A stretch of DNA of 64,000 nucleotides from Micropterus salmoides (lineage: Eukaryota > Chordata > Actinopteri > Centrarchiformes > Centrarchidae). The DNA lies in contig NW_024040041.1 in NCBI RefSeq assembly GCF_014851395.1, positions 15,799,742 to 15,863,741 on the forward strand, read 5' to 3'. Shown here piece after piece: positions 21,888-35,100 of this stretch. Position 1 is the stretch's first letter; the number at the start of each line of letters is the position of its first letter. Under the pieces are notes generated by a model. The model had not been told where the DNA came from. It searched no databases and saw only the letters and a program-made list of their open reading frames with translations. Made by a program: the position numbers and the translations under genes.

Positions 21888-24800
21888 ATGTCCACCACTT
21901 CGTTGGATAAAGAATTACAGGAGCGACTGAGAGAGGCGTCTGCCATCGGGGACATCGACGAAGTGCGGACGTTGGTGGAGAGTGGAGTAAATGTTAATTC
22001 ACAGAACGAAATAAATGGATGGTGAGTGTTTTGGACGAATACATGTGGTCGTCACTACGTCAAACGCGGTGGTTTGCTTCTCAGATTTGTAAATGCAACG
22101 CTTTTATTGCCTGTTTAAAAGTTCAGTGCAGTTAATATTACAGCCAGGTGTGTTGTTACAGGGTCTGTGTTGTCTTATCAGGCACAGCAAGGCTTGTTAG
22201 TCAGCCAGACCTACCTACTTTGTATCTTGATCATTCAAACAGTAAATAAACGGCCTGTCAGCTTGTATTTTGTGATAGTTTAAAGAATAAAGAGCCATTC
22301 TTCTAGTAATCTCAAAATAACAGAAGGGACCAGTGGAGTAAAATAAAATGTGAGTTGGCACATGGTTGCTCCAGTCATGAATATGCCAAGTGTATCCTAC
22401 TACCTACTTGAATAACATGTTATAAACCTCTTCCATATGCAAGGTTACAATTGTCATGTTCCTACATGTCCAGGCAGTTATGCAACGGAGATATTGACAC
22501 AAGATTATTTGAGTATGCTGAAATAATTTACATGGATCTTGCCAGTCTGAGGTAATGGCTTTCATTCTGTACTCCAATGCCATACCAAGCACAGGGGCAG
22601 TTCAGGCGGTGTACGACTCAAACTTTCTAGTTGATGATAGGTGGAACCATGTGAATATCATTCTCAAATGATCTCCATTATAGACGGTTTTATACACTGT
22701 TCCCTCTCCAATAAACCCACCAGGACATGCCTGCACTGGGCATGCAAGAGGAACCACAAGCACATAGTGTCCTTCTTACTCGGTTGTGGAGCAGACAAAG
22801 AAATCCTCACGGCTAAGGACGAGTTGGCCTCACAGCTCACGTCCAAGCCAGAGATCAAACGACTTTTAGGAGGTAAGGTACACATTTTGTTCCTGTCACA
22901 TCATGCTAGAAGCCTTTCATTGTTGCTGGCATGTGATATATCAGTACCATGTACAGGTTACAACATGTTTATGGTAGAGTATCTACAGCTGTTTGTGGTA
23001 CTGACAGAGACCAAAGCTGGCTCTAAGGGACTAATTCTCTATTTCTTCATACACATTATTACCGCAGTTGAAGTGGACGAAGTGCCTGAAGTCAAGGAGC
23101 CTGAGTTGCCAATCATCCCCAACTACCTGGCTAACCCACCCTTCATGTATTCTAAGATGGATAACAAGTCAGAGCTCATCCAGGCCCAGCACCCTACACA
23201 GAATGGTTCTGGAGAGCACGATGATGACACACACAGTGATTCGGCCTCCCTTTCCCCGACTCATGAGCCTCAGAAATCCCAGAGCCTGCTGTCTGAAGGC
23301 CCCACTCCTCCTCCAAACCCCACCCCCCACAGCCATGTGCAGGCTGGGGAATTCATTCCTGTGACGGAGCAAAATGGCGCGTCACCCAGCCTGAACCCCT
23401 CCCACAACCACACTGTTAACTGCACAGTGCCCATGGACCTGTCAGTTGAGCCGCACCTTGTCAACCACGCAGACTACCCGCATGCGGTGGCACACAACGG
23501 CACCATGTGCTCGCCTCCCTTGGCCTCACCCAGCCCCAGCTTGGCCAGCAGCAGTGGAAGCCAGGTCCAGGCCCCGGTGGCCGGCGCTAACCCAACTATG
23601 AGCAGGCAGCAGTCTATCTCACAGCAGCTGAGCTACGGCCAGGCCGGAGGACCCATGCCAGCTTTCCAGCCATTCTTCTTCACCAGCACCTTCCCTGTTA
23701 ATGTGCAAGGTGAGGAAGTGATCGTGTGTTTTATTATGTCTGACCTCCTGTCCACACATGGGAACGTATATAAGTTGCATTCAACTTCATCAAATGGCCT
23801 CTGAATTGCGGCAGCAACAACAACTCCTGCTCCTTCTGATTCTGTACACTTATTCGCTTTCCTGTCGATAGTCAGATAAGAACTTCAATACCATTGTCAT
23901 GAATCTGTCGTATCGTAAGTAATCTGTCATTCTTAAGTAGAAAGCTAGAGGCAGGCGATGATAAACTTAGCTTAGCATAAATTCTTGGAAGCAGGGAGAA
24001 ACAGCTATTAGTCTCTATCAAAACAGAAATATAAAAAGTTGTGGTTGTACAGGGAGTTACTCGCTGCAACTATTTCTTGGCTGGGAGCAGCGACACCTGG
24101 ATTTGTTTCATTGTAACCAGCGGAGACTCCATTAAGTTACTGCGTGTATCTAAATGAGCCCACAAGTGTCGTGTTTGGTAGAGGCAAGACAGAGCCTGCC
24201 TCTTTTGAGATTGTTGCGTGTAAACCGTGAGGTAAAGCTGCTGCTTGTTCGTCATGGCTATGTGGTTGCGTGTTTTCAGGTAAGTGACCGATAAGAGCAC
24301 AGACACATTCTCATTTGCGTGTGTGTTGGCAGCAAACTTGTCAAACCAGAAAGGATTGTTGCTGGATGTAGCCTTTTCCTCTCAGTATGATCACTGAACT
24401 GTCTCAGGCTCCCCCTAGCAACAACCCAACACTTGTCATTTTTTAAACAAGAAGTATTAGAGCAAGTATTTATTTTTCATGTGCATGTGGGTAATGAAAC
24501 GGACGTCATTATATCATGAACTGTAGAATTGCCAATATTTTGACAGAATTACTAACATAAGACAAATCTTTCAGGAGAATTAAAACAGGTATAATTAAAT
24601 CAGTGACTCTCACCTTGGGCCATGTCAGTCTTCTTATTAAAAAGCATCTTTGTTAACAGAGAGGTATCACTGTGGTACTTCTCTCTAGAGTTGGTGCTCA
24701 AGGTGCGCATCCAGAACCCCAACGCACGGGAGAACGACTTCATTGAGGTGGAGCTGGACCGCCAGGAGCTCACCTATCGCTCACTCCTGAGGGTCTGTTG

Positions 24801-26895
24801 CCGCGAGTTGGATATCAGCACTGAGCATGTGGAGAAGATCCGCAAGCTGCCAAACACCATGTTGAGAAAGGTACAGGGAAGAAGGCCATGCATACTATAC
24901 ACAAGCTTGTGTTGTCGACCAGTGTCAGGCTCCCGCAAGGGAACGTTCAGGATACTGCATGTTACAGCGACAAACACAGAAATACACACACATTCATGTG
25001 CAAATTTAAAAGATGCTTCGCTCATAATGGCAAAATATTGATCTTTCCACTAAAAGGAAGTTTCTCCACTCTTGTTCATCTTCAGTATTTTCTGTAAACC
25101 AATTTGCTTCAGCTACTGAGTCACAACTCTGTCCAATCTGAACACACACACTTGATATGCATATGCTCAGTGTGACACTTTATGAGGATGCCATTACCGA
25201 TTGCGAATAATCATCCGTACATCATGTTTTTCATTCAGATGTATTCCAGTGATAGTTGTCTGTACACGCGTGCATAAACTGTTCTCCAGTCAGTGCCACT
25301 GGTTCAGATCTGGTGTTGGGAGTCCCGGGCTCTGCACAGTGGTTGCCCACTGCTCCCTTGAGGGATGGGTTAAATGCAGTGAATGAATTTCTTTATGTGT
25401 ATGTGACAATAAAGTATACCTCACCTTACACTGCAAACACAAACTGCTAATAGCTAACTACTTTAAATGGTGCCAATATGCCAAAATGTAAACACCTATA
25501 GGCTAGAAAAAGCAGGGCTCAATTTGGAGCCTGCAGCTACTTAACTGACATGGAAACGTTGCACATCTTCTTTACATCCCCCAAAGCATTATGGAAACTG
25601 TAGTTCCAAACTTGGAGCATAATTATCCCCCAAATAGAAGTAAGACAAAGAATAGAAGTGACTAAATCCATTATGAATACACACACAGGTGCATCTAAAA
25701 AAAAATGTATCGTGGAAAAGTTAATTGTCCAGAACCAGACTGACAGATTCAAGGCTCAGGAAACCTTTGCAGGGGTTTTGAGTTAATTTGCTGATCAGAG
25801 TTCTTCTGAGGTCGATTTTTGTATCATAAATTCATTATTCTTAAATTCTAATACGTTTTGATTTCCATGAACTGTAAGCCATAATCATCTAGATTAAAAC
25901 AAAAACAAAAGGCTTGAAAAAGGGGGGGTGTTAGTTTCAAACTGACACACTATGTAAAGTATGTTTTTGAACGCTGAGGGACGACAGCTCCCCCGCTACA
26001 AGCACTGGTTTGGTATTGACTGCACACGGAAGAAAAGTGGAGATCAGTTTGGGACTACATCTGAACCATTAGTCGACTCGCACATCACATAAATAACAGC
26101 TTTTTGTATGGTAGTGAAATAGTTTTGGTGATCAGAGTAGGCTAACCTGCATGTTGTCACAGTGCTGCCTGTCGTCAATATCTTGAAGCAGTTTTGCTCT
26201 TAGGTGTGTCCGCTTCCTTCTCTCTCTCAGACTCGTGCACATTGACGCTCTGATTAAGTTGCGTCTAATTTAATAAGTTGAAATTTAAGTTCAGTCTAAT
26301 TTATTATTAGATGTTGATTAATTTTCTGCCAGAGGTTGTAGAGGTAGAAAGAATGAGACCTTTTGTTGGCGATGATGTAAAATACAGCGTGGTGGTCCAT
26401 AAAGCTGAGTTGCTCTTTTGATAATCAGTTAAATGTCTTTTCTTTTTTCATGTAAAAACACCAAAGATTTTCAGGTTTCAGCTTCTCAAATATGAGCATT
26501 TGACTATTTTTTTTGTCACATATGATAGTAAGATGAATATCCTCGGGGTTAGGACTAATGATCAGACAAAACGAGCAATGTGAAGATTGTCATACTGTGC
26601 TCTGGGAAATCATTATTTACACTTTTGTGACATTTTATAGACCAAAAAGTGAAGCGATTAAATCGAGAAAATAGTCAGTCGTTGCAGCCCTAGGGTCTTT
26701 AGCAGGTGAATCTGTTGTTGATTTAAATGTAATTTACCCTTTCCTGTCCAGGACAAGGACGTGGCTCGGCTGCAAGACTTTCAGGAGCTGGAGGTTGTGT
26801 TGGAGAAGTCAGAGGGTCTGTCCCTTTTCTCTGGGACTGGGGGCCTAACTGACAGACCCTGCTACAACATGAAGGCCTCCCGCCTCACCTACTAG
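21888..26895 (+). CDS. ankrd40: ankyrin repeat domain-containing protein 40, 5 exons
   Basis: Exons are 21888-22021, 22724-22872, 23068-23709, 24689-24870 and 26752-26895. Phases join exactly, giving 416 codons against 368 as I recall for human; the extra length lies in the disordered middle. Residues 9-95 form ankyrin repeats (LREASAIGDIDEVRTLVESG, then TCLHWACKRN and LLGCGADKEILT). Residues 96-290 are Pro/Ser/His-rich and low in complexity, apart from ELPIIPNYLANPPF and AFQPFFFT, which recur in mammals. The C-terminal block is strongly conserved (LVLKVRIQNP, RENDFIEVELDRQELTY, VEKIRKLPNTMLRK, DVARLQDFQELE) and ends RPCYNMKASRLTY. The start ATG follows CACCAAG and precedes MSTTSLDKELQERL. 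The biochemical role is unknown to me; ankyrin repeats usually bind other proteins. Confidence 0.94.
22873..23067 (+). other. ankrd40: ANKRD40 intron 2, stop-free and a multiple of three
   Basis: This intron (GTAAGG to CCGCAG) is 195 nt, exactly 65 codons, and has no stop in the frame of exons 2 and 3. The open frame 22641-23804 therefore runs through both exons and the intron. Retention would insert 65 residues, including hydrophobic stretches, just after the ankyrin repeats. Conserved protein similarity exists only in the exons, so splicing is the main expectation. Confidence 0.8.
23935..24330. repeat. interspersed teleost repeat in ANKRD40 intron 3
   Basis: CTTAGCTTAGCATAAATTCT, GAAGCAGGGAGAAACAGCTA and ACTATTTCTTGGCTGGGAGC are words of a very common percomorph repeat that I also see in another part at 61031. 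The end and class are not resolved here. Confidence 0.55.
25290..25432 (+). repeat. interspersed repeat tail, LINE/SINE-like
   Basis: CTGCACAGTGGTTGCCCACT, GAGGGATGGGTTAAATGCAG and GTGACAATAAAGTATACCTC form a tail common to fish SINE/L2-type repeats. It lies in ANKRD40 intron 4. No head with pol III boxes was recognised. Confidence 0.5.
25686..25922 (+). mobile_element. internally deleted Tc1-like (MITE-type) fragment
   Basis: It opens with CAGGTGCATCT, the terminus seen on the Tc1-like copy at 7987-9220. It later has TTCTAATACGTTTTGATTTC, CATGAACTGTAAGCC and AAAAGGCTTGAAA, paralleling the inner part of that element's right arm. It has no coding capacity. The right terminal repeat is missing or worn. 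It sits in ANKRD40 intron 4. Confidence 0.6.
26395..26692. repeat. hAT-like interspersed repeat in ANKRD40 intron 4
   Basis: The block containing TTTCAGCTTCTCAAATATGA, AAATCATTATTTACACTTTT, AGCGATTAAATCGAGAAAAT and AGTCGTTGCAGCCCT matches a frequent teleost repeat ending in GTTGCAGC(T/C)CT. It ends about 60 bases before the last ANKRD40 exon. No clear target duplication was found. Confidence 0.5.
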
Positions 26896-29800
26896 AGCTG
26901 CTGCAGAGCCCCGAGGTCTCCCTGCTTATGATGGGCCTCCGTAGCTACCCTCAAGCAACCATAACTAGTTGCCTGCCCAGATCCCTTGTTACAGCTTTGT
27001 CCGGCTTTGGTGTTTCGCCAATTTCCTAACTGGGATTTGTTTTTTCAAGTTCTGTAGCTATTGTCCTCCTCCCCATCCTCCTCTGGCCCTCCTGCTGCTT
27101 TAGTGTACCCGACCAGTTGTAAGCGATTACTGATGCATGGTGTCCTCGATTATGTGCGAAAGTATTTGGGCCCCTCTCTCCTCTCTTTATCTCTTTCTCT
27201 CCTTCCACTGCACTTTGTGCCAAGGCTCCAGTGGGACATTAGAGGGAGACGTCAGCTTGTTTTCCTTACGGACAGGACTTGAATGGGATTCTGCAATAGC
27301 CTTATAAGGACACATCACCTACACACCGGCTGTGGACTGTGGTCAAGGAGGAGATTGGTCCAGTAAGACCAAGAGCACAGGGCGACAGGAAGGGTTTACA
27401 TAACTCTTACTGTTAAGTCCATCATCAGTCCACAGAATAGGGCGGGTTGCAGCACAGTGGACACAGCAACTGCAATTCCTTGCAAACTGACCCGTAGAGT
27501 GTTATCAGATAATTCGCTGGTGTACACATTTTCATACATGCTGTAGTGTACAACCTTAGTGTCTTTCCAGCAGAGGACATCCATCACTGGCCTGATTCTT
27601 AAAATGGAGGTAATCTCACGCCATGTGAGACTTGGGCATCTTTGGACTAATTGTACTTTTAATTGCTGAACACACATACAGTATGCTTTAATCTATATCC
27701 ACACAAGGATGGACACATTTAGAGTTGGAGTACTGTTTTCCCTTACATGTTTAAATCATCGTCATACACTATGGGGAAGGGAATACTGGTTTAAATGTTT
27801 GCTTTTCATGTCAGACAAAAACTTAGAGATACATGTGCAACAGCTTGAAGCAGGACAAGTTGTTTTCATTTTATTTCCTACAATGCGTTACCACTTGTGC
27901 TTGGCAGGGTGTGAAATTCAGTTCAGTCAGCATAACACTTAAAACTGTCAACTGTGAAGAATTTCTTTAGAACTTTTGAGTTATATTGATCCTTACTAAT
28001 GAAGCCTGACCATGCATTGCGCTTTAGAGTAACGAGGCTTGAGTCTCATTAAAAGTTGTGTACTTATCATATAAATATAGCCCTCTGTCAAATATTTTCC
28101 GTTGCTGTCCTTCTGTTTGACTGTGATTAGAATCAGAATCGAAACCAAAAACTAGTCTAGTCAGCGAAGAGAACTCCAGAATAAACTATCACTGCTTCAG
28201 GAAAAAAAGCCTTGTGAAGAGGAAACATGACGATCTGTTTATGACACTTTGTTTTATGGTTAAGTGCTTCCTTATTCTTCCGACAGTGATCCAAATTAAT
28301 CTTTCTGATGTCTTTGTTGCCCGTGTCACCTCACTTTAAACCTAGGCTATCTACATGGTGACTAGATTTCTTTAAAACTTAAATACTGGAAGCAACACAT
28401 AATATCAATATATCTGGCTTCAGTTTCTTTGTCAAGGCCAGTCTAGTGCTAATCTTTAATTTTTAATTAAAAGACTATAGATTTTAATGTTTTCTCTTTG
28501 GTTGTGTGAAAAGAGGTGTTGCTGGCTGACTTCAATGGTGACTGACAAGATTTAAAAAAAAAACAAAAAAAAAACATTCTTATACTCTATATTAAGAGTG
28601 TAACTGGGTCAAGACGCACAGCCATGTTGTGCCGGACGGTAATATTTATGCTGCTTTCATCACCACTATATGTCCCAGTAATTCTCATTGCTGGGATTCA
28701 TTTATTTGAAGCAGTGCAGTAGGCGGCCACTACAAATGCCCTACGATCAACACTTTTCTTACCCAGTGGTAACTGTTTACTGTTAAAATGTATACCTGAA
28801 GCTCTTACTGTATTTGTTTTATGATATATTTTTTATTAATTTGTATAATTTTTTTAACCAGCTAGGCCTGTTGTGTTTGTGTCAAAAAATTAAGACTTAC
28901 TACCGAAGAAAGAGTTGGGATGAATGTGCTGAGACGATATTGTTGAAGTCAAGTGCAATGTGGGGGGAAGAATGTGTTTCCAGAAAGTTAGCTGTGAGAA
29001 GAAAGGATTACCAAGAGTGCTTATTTTTATGTTCCCAACTTTGTTAAATGCTTTATTATTAAATGAAGCTGTGCAGGAGCTTGGTTGAGAAGGTGGGACA
29101 GTGTGTGGAGAATACACCCCCCTGGCCGTTGTGTTCCCCGGGTGAGTGTCAGGTTTGAAATGATTTTTTTTTTTGTTTGTGTTTTTTTATACAGGATCTC
29201 CTTTGATTCTATGGGAAGGAGAAAACTAACATTGTATTTGTGGGGTTGCTTATTGTTCTAGAAAAAGCAGAATACAGTTTGACTTAACCTATGCATTCAG
29301 AGTCTGATATTTTTATATACAGTACGTCCTGTGTACTTGTAGAAATAATCTTAGGCACTGTCAAAGTTGTGTTTTTTCGTTCTCAAGAAAGTATGTATCT
29401 GTTCTTTGATAAAGCATGGTGAATCACTTGATCTCTTCCCTCTTTGTCTCTCAGACTGACCATGTGTCTTCTAAAAGCATATTAAGTCTGACTAATGTAA
29501 TGACTATACTAGTGTAATAAGTTTGAGTATCTTAATTCTCACTTTAAATGAAGGGAACAGTTACGTGTGTTATGTTGCCTTTGTTGCAGGTGTGTGTGTG
29601 CGTGCGCGCACAGACAGGATGCGAGAGTAAAATCCCCAGTAACTCATTGAGATGTGTGTTTCAGCTGAGAGCCACTAGAGGGAGCTGAAGAGCAGATACT
29701 GGCATTAGATGAGCCACACTGTATGAAAGGGTTTGCCACTTTAAGTCATAATAGTGTTTTGTTTTTTCTTTTGCTTGGATTTAATGAATTCATAAAAAGT

Positions 29801-31100
29801 ACTTTAAAACCTGCTGTTTGGATTCTGGTCCGTTATATTGTTTCACTGTCATGCACCACTGTGGGGATACCCGTGTAGTAGTGTGCAGACCCTCCTGCAG
29901 TACTCAAGCGCTTAAGACCAAGTGAATATGAGGCTATAATCCGCCGTCTCATTTCAGAGCCTTTAATGGAAAGTGAATGCTGACCAACTGACAATGATAA
30001 ACTCTTAATTAATAATTAAGAAGAACAGTTCCCATTCAAGTGTACAAGTACTAAATGAAACCTGTCCTTCTCTACTTCACTGATCTCACAAAAGATGATT
30101 CAGTTTAGGAAGAATGAAACTATTAGCTATGGTTGCGTTAATGATTTCATTATTGAATTCTAGATTTTTAAAAAAACATTACAAGTTTAGCTTTTAATGA
30201 ATTCCTACCTGCAGATTGATTCTAATAATGATGAATAATAATTGTTGGTTTGATTAACATTTCTAACCTATCAGCAAAGTGGTGGACTATGGATAAAATC
30301 CTGTATCATGGTATATGCAAATCTATTTGTCAGTATAGGTATTTATTGAGATGCAGCACATTTTCTGGGAAAAGTCCTGGAAGCTGTATAATAGGTAGAA
30401 AGATCTGTTTTTCACTAATCAAGCAAATGAAATAGCTGCCCTATAAAGTACTTCATCACATTGATGCAGAAAATCTCTAAATATGTACAGTGATTTGCTG
30501 TATTGCCCTCAATGAACTAAGACAAACAAAGTTATGTAAGGGAGAGATAACTCGCCTTAAACAATATGACAAAATCTCTTGTATCGTCTCGCAGTATACA
30601 CGGTAAGGTCTGCAACCATTTTTATACACAGTCCACTATTTTCAGTGGCTCAAATGTACATTTTGGACAAATTACCAATCAGATAAAATGTTCAGTTGGC
30701 AGTGACTGGGCAGAATTGTGGAACCTGTGCACCAAATGCTGGGTTTCTTCATTTATGATGCCTTTATTGGAGCTGTCTTCAGTTGTAGTTAGTTGTTCTA
30801 ACTGTTGCTATTCTGTAGTAAATACTTTCAAATTACAACGGAGAGTCTGCAATTAAAGCCCATATTCATTATATAACCAACCTGTTTTGGTAATGGTAAA
30901 CCGCTAAAATAAGAATTGTGTCAGTGTCCAAATATATATGGACCTAACTGTATAAACCTTTCATCACCAAATCACCAAGTAGCTGGGATGTCGCTGTCAT
31001 TCAAAAAAAAATTTTTTTTTTTACACAAAAAGTCTTTATAAGAAGGATTTTGACAGCTGTTGTACTATGTTTCTTGTATTTTCTCCTCAAGTGAAATAAA
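26896..31100 (+). other. ankrd40: probable ANKRD40 3'UTR and downstream sequence
   Basis: No further coding exon follows the ANKRD40 stop. Candidate polyadenylation hexamers on the plus strand are at 28180-28185 and 31095-31100, which would give 3'UTRs of about 1.3 or 4.2 kb. I cannot tell which is used. The sequence is AT-rich and non-coding. Open frames here (for example 27061-27282, 27396-27677 minus) have no similarity. Confidence 0.4.
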
Positions 31101-31704
31101 GCTGAAATTTTAAATAGAGAACTGATGAAAATCTGTTAAATCAAGTTAATCTATTTGCTGCTCAGATACATATTTTCACTCATTGGTTTAGATTTCCTTT
31201 AAACGGTTAATTTAACGTGTGTTTATTAGTACTTATTATGTGCATTATTAACACTAATAAAAGGCATTTCTGGAAATGTGCCATGTTTGAAAGTGCGGCA
31301 TTGTTGTGCCGTCCAGCTGTGGTTTTGTCTTTGGCCTGTCCATTCACTTTTGACCTGCATTTGCACAACAAGCCGGTGTTGTACACTCTTTTGTTATGTT
31401 CCCTTTTTGATTTAAAGAACATAAACAACATCTAAGTTATGGTCATACCGGCACACTGTGTATCTGTGAAAATCCTTAACCTCTTCGGTGAAACGAATAC
31501 AATAGTGTTCATGTGGTGAGCAGATGTTCAGATGCGGCAATCTGGAGAGCACAAATATTACATAATCTGAGCAGAATGGTGTTGATAAAGTGTGTGTGAG
31601 TGTGTGCAATCTAAACATAGGGACAGAGGAATGGAAGGTAATCAGGATACATATATATACATGTATTTCACTGGATGCCGGCGAATCTACATGCCTGTCC
31701 GTCG

Positions 31705-31709
31705 TTGTG

Positions 31710-31746
<37 letters not shown>

Positions 31747-31766
31747 GTGTGTGTGTGTTGTGTGTC
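31705..31766. repeat. TG microsatellite with TTG interruptions
   Basis: A dinucleotide TG run is broken by TTG units at two places, which suggests an old and partly stabilised array. Confidence 0.9.
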
Positions 31767-32562
31767 TAGACTGGGGCTGAGGAATCAGCTTAGGGCCCTG
31801 CTGTGGCTGGACGTGTCTCTCTCCTTTGTTCCGGAGTGAGACACTCATAATAAGCTTAGTATGAACAGTCATAACACCTTCATTGTTTTGAATCAGCTCC
31901 GCAAGCTTCCCAGGCCTCAGTCATGGGCAAGAGACGCTGTAGACCGGCATGGTCAAGAACCCCTAAGAGCATTTTATAAATGGAGGCAGAAGGCGACGTT
32001 ACTCACAGGTACGTGCCTCGGTTGATGTGCTTGGACTGTGGCCCTTGGTGCAATTGGTGCACCTCTCTGACAGGCATAATGCGGAAAGCCAATATACAGA
32101 GCTACTTATTTAAAACACAAATACATGCATGACACTGTAAAGCCTCTTAATGGTGGAGTAAGATGTACAGTAGCTTATATGTGTATATATCCCAACAAAT
32201 TGGGGGACCCCATGAGTGATCTGTGCCTCTTATCTGCCGTGCTGTTTACTTCCAATATGAATATAATAAGTCATGAATCCGCTGTTTGTATCAAAAGCAC
32301 GATGCAGCTATTTGTCCTTCCAGCATGTATAAGGCCAACAGCCTGAAAAAGGTCCAGCTATAATAAAAGTGCTTTACAGTGACCACTGTAAAACATAGAC
32401 AAGTTGGATAAAAATCAGTGTCACACAGAGTGGTGTATAACGAATAAAACCTTAAACAAGTAAATGTACAAAAAACTAGACCCAATATGCCCACAAGGCC
32501 TGGAACCTACTGAGGAAGTCTTTTCCAAATACAATGCGTCTTTAGATTACATTATATGAAAT

Positions 32563-32680
32563 TTATTTATTTTATTTAGCTGACACTTTTACAATATGCA
32601 TTCAACCATGTGGATGCAACCCAAAAAATTCCAAGAATCATGCAAGCACCTAAACTTGATCAAACATGCTGGATTTACAA
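32563..32680. repeat. interspersed teleost repeat fragment
   Basis: TTATTTAGCTGACACTTTTA, ATGCATTCAACCATGTGGAT and CCAAGAATCATGCAAGCACC resemble a dispersed percomorph repeat I know by sight. Both ends are ragged. Confidence 0.4.
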
Positions 32681-33114
32681 ACAATAACAAACAAAGAAAG
32701 CGCTTCATTTTTATTTAATTGTTTTTTGATTTCTGCTTTGCCTGTATGAAAGCAAAAACCATCAAGTCTTCATGTTGCGAGAAAATATACATTGATGGAG
32801 ACATCACGTGAGTTGCAAAGCGGTTTTGAACCGGGCTCAGAAAGATGGCGTGGGTGCACAGAGAAGTTCAAAGTCAAGGTCTGTTTGCAGACAATCCATG
32901 TAGCTGAAGCCAGAGAGACTGTTGGAGTGCCCTGCGTGGGTTTCACTGTGTGGCCTCATTCAATATGTGACATGCCCTGTAGCCCCAGTGTCGAGTAGGC
33001 TGGGAATGCAGGGTCTTGAGGGGTGAAGATTAGGGGTGGAGGGCCTGAGGGGGCGAGTGGGAGAGCAGACACTGAAAACACAGCTTGACTGTGTTTGTGC
33101 ATTTGCATGCAATA

Positions 33115-33118
<4 letters not shown>

Positions 33119-33148
<30 letters not shown>
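33119..33148. repeat. TG microsatellite
   Basis: About 15 uninterrupted GT units. Confidence 0.9.
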
Positions 33149-33150
<2 letters not shown>

Positions 33151-33351
33151 AAAATGAGTAAGATGAAATGTAATCTGTAGTTCCATTTTCTCTAAGTAAA
33201 TGCTTGAAAAATGTTGGTTGGTTTTTACCATATTTTTTATATTGTGTTTTCAGAGAGAGCTCACAGAAACAGACTGCAGGGTTCAGCCTGGAGAGCACTG
33301 GGCCTCTTTGGGCACAGCAGGGGCTCAGCTTGGGAAGCACGGACTCCATAC

Positions 33352-33393
33352 TCACACACACTCTCACACACACACACACACATGCACACACAG
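33352..33393. repeat. imperfect CA microsatellite
   Basis: CA units are interrupted by CT and ATG steps, and three overlapping open frames result from it. Confidence 0.85.
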
Positions 33394-35100
33394 CAAGGCT
33401 ACTAAAATGTTGAATTACTTGTTCTTCTAAAGCTATTTGAGCTCAATGGCGTTCCTGAATTACGATAAGGATGTGTCACTGTTTGATTGGTTGTATGATC
33501 CTTTTGTTTTATTGTCTTGTTCATGTTTGCAGGCCAACAGACCTCCAGCCTGTTTATTTAGTTACAAAGCCCCATTTTCTGCAACAATTCCTGGTATTGG
33601 CTTTTGAGGAACAAACCAGTTTTTCACAGCACGGTATCAAGCTCTCTGTACTACTTGTGACTTCTTCCATGTCAGTATTGTGATGGTAGGAGCCTGATGA
33701 GCCTTGAAGCTAAAAGTATTTCCATTTTAGCGATATGCCTTTTGTTAGTTTTTCCCTAACTACATCACTAACACTATATTCCAACACTGACACAATGCAT
33801 TACATGTGAAAGGGCATGTAAGCAGTATCTTACGATGAACTTGTGTAACACATATGTAGTCATAGTTGGGATAAGTAATGATCAAAATATCAAATATCAA
33901 AATATCAATATCAATAGCATTGTATTTTTGTACACCATTCCATGCATATGCTCATCAATACCACACTTCACTAGTTGGGGTGTTGCCAAAGTTTTGCAGT
34001 GGTTGATTCATTTAAGCCACAGAATGAACTATGACACCCAACTGGAGGACATTTTACAGCACATGCTGTAACAAATACAAACTTTGTTTGTGGATGCATA
34101 TTTTGTCACTTGAATCAGTTTAACCTGAATAGTGCATTATGAGATATGGAAAATACAGAATCAACCACAGTTCAGTGAATGTGACACTCAATGCGGCCAT
34201 ATTCACTATAACTTTGTGTGATTCTACATCAGCCACATTCGTTCATTGTGTTTCATTATATTACATAATTTGTTTGGTCTAAGCTGTATGCAAAATGGTG
34301 CATCCAGTTTGGCAGAAATTGAACTCATAATATCTAAAACTGTACATGTATGTGTCTATGAGCTCTCTCTGAAGTGGATGGTATGGCACCACTATTTGGT
34401 GCACCAATATAATGTTTATCATCTGGAAAAAAAAAATGTGCTGTTGGTCTTGGAGTTTTTGAGGTACGGAAACTTTTGGAGAAAAAGAAAAGGTGGAGGA
34501 TGAAGGAGAAGAAAAAGAAGCATAGAGGGTTTAACCTAATTACTATCTAGAATGAGGCACCATAGTACAAATAAGTAACTATCAATTAATAACACACCTC
34601 TACACTCAAATTTACTCAAGCAGTTTACATGGGCCTTACTGCACTGAGTTTGGTGCCATCTTCTGGAGACAGACATTTTATTCAGATGGACAGGAAAGAT
34701 TTTACAGCTAGATGTTTATCATGCAGTAACATTGTGAGCACCATTAACAAGTGGGAGAGGTTTGCCTACAGAGCTTTCTGTCTTTCTTTTTTCCTAACCC
34801 TAGGTGCCTAAACCAAAAATAAGGCTTCTCCCATTTGTACAGCATTATCACACATGCTACTGTGTTTGATTTTATGCATATGGAAAGACAGAAGATTTTT
34901 TAGAGTAGATATATGCAAAGGATCTTCTAGAATGCACACTGATTGTATATTACAAAATAAATTTCAGTAGCTTATTTCTTTACACCTATTTTTAAAATGT
35001 ATGAAGATCCAAAATGTTTACTTCGTGCTTGAATTGTATAATAAGTTATCGACTGTACTTTTTAGAGTATAGCTAAATGTTTCCTTCTCATTTGCACTGA

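Larger units (their letters stand above)
31101..35100. other. intergenic stretch between ANKRD40 and WFIKKN2
   Basis: No gene was recognised. It holds TG/CA microsatellites (31705-31766, 33119-33148, 33352-33393) and a repeat fragment near 32563. Open frames crossing the microsatellites give Val/Cys or His/Thr runs and are not genes. Confidence 0.5.

Noticed and set aside
22641..23804. 387-codon frame as a single-exon gene
   Set aside because: It is ANKRD40 exons 2 and 3 joined by a stop-free intron; family similarity and splice sites support the spliced model. Kept only as a retention hypothesis.
31592..31872. Cys/Val-rich and His/Thr-rich frames
   Set aside because: Produced by the TG/CA microsatellite.
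33149..33430. Overlapping frames ending in His/Thr repeats
   Set aside because: Produced by CA-repeat sequence; no conserved protein features.
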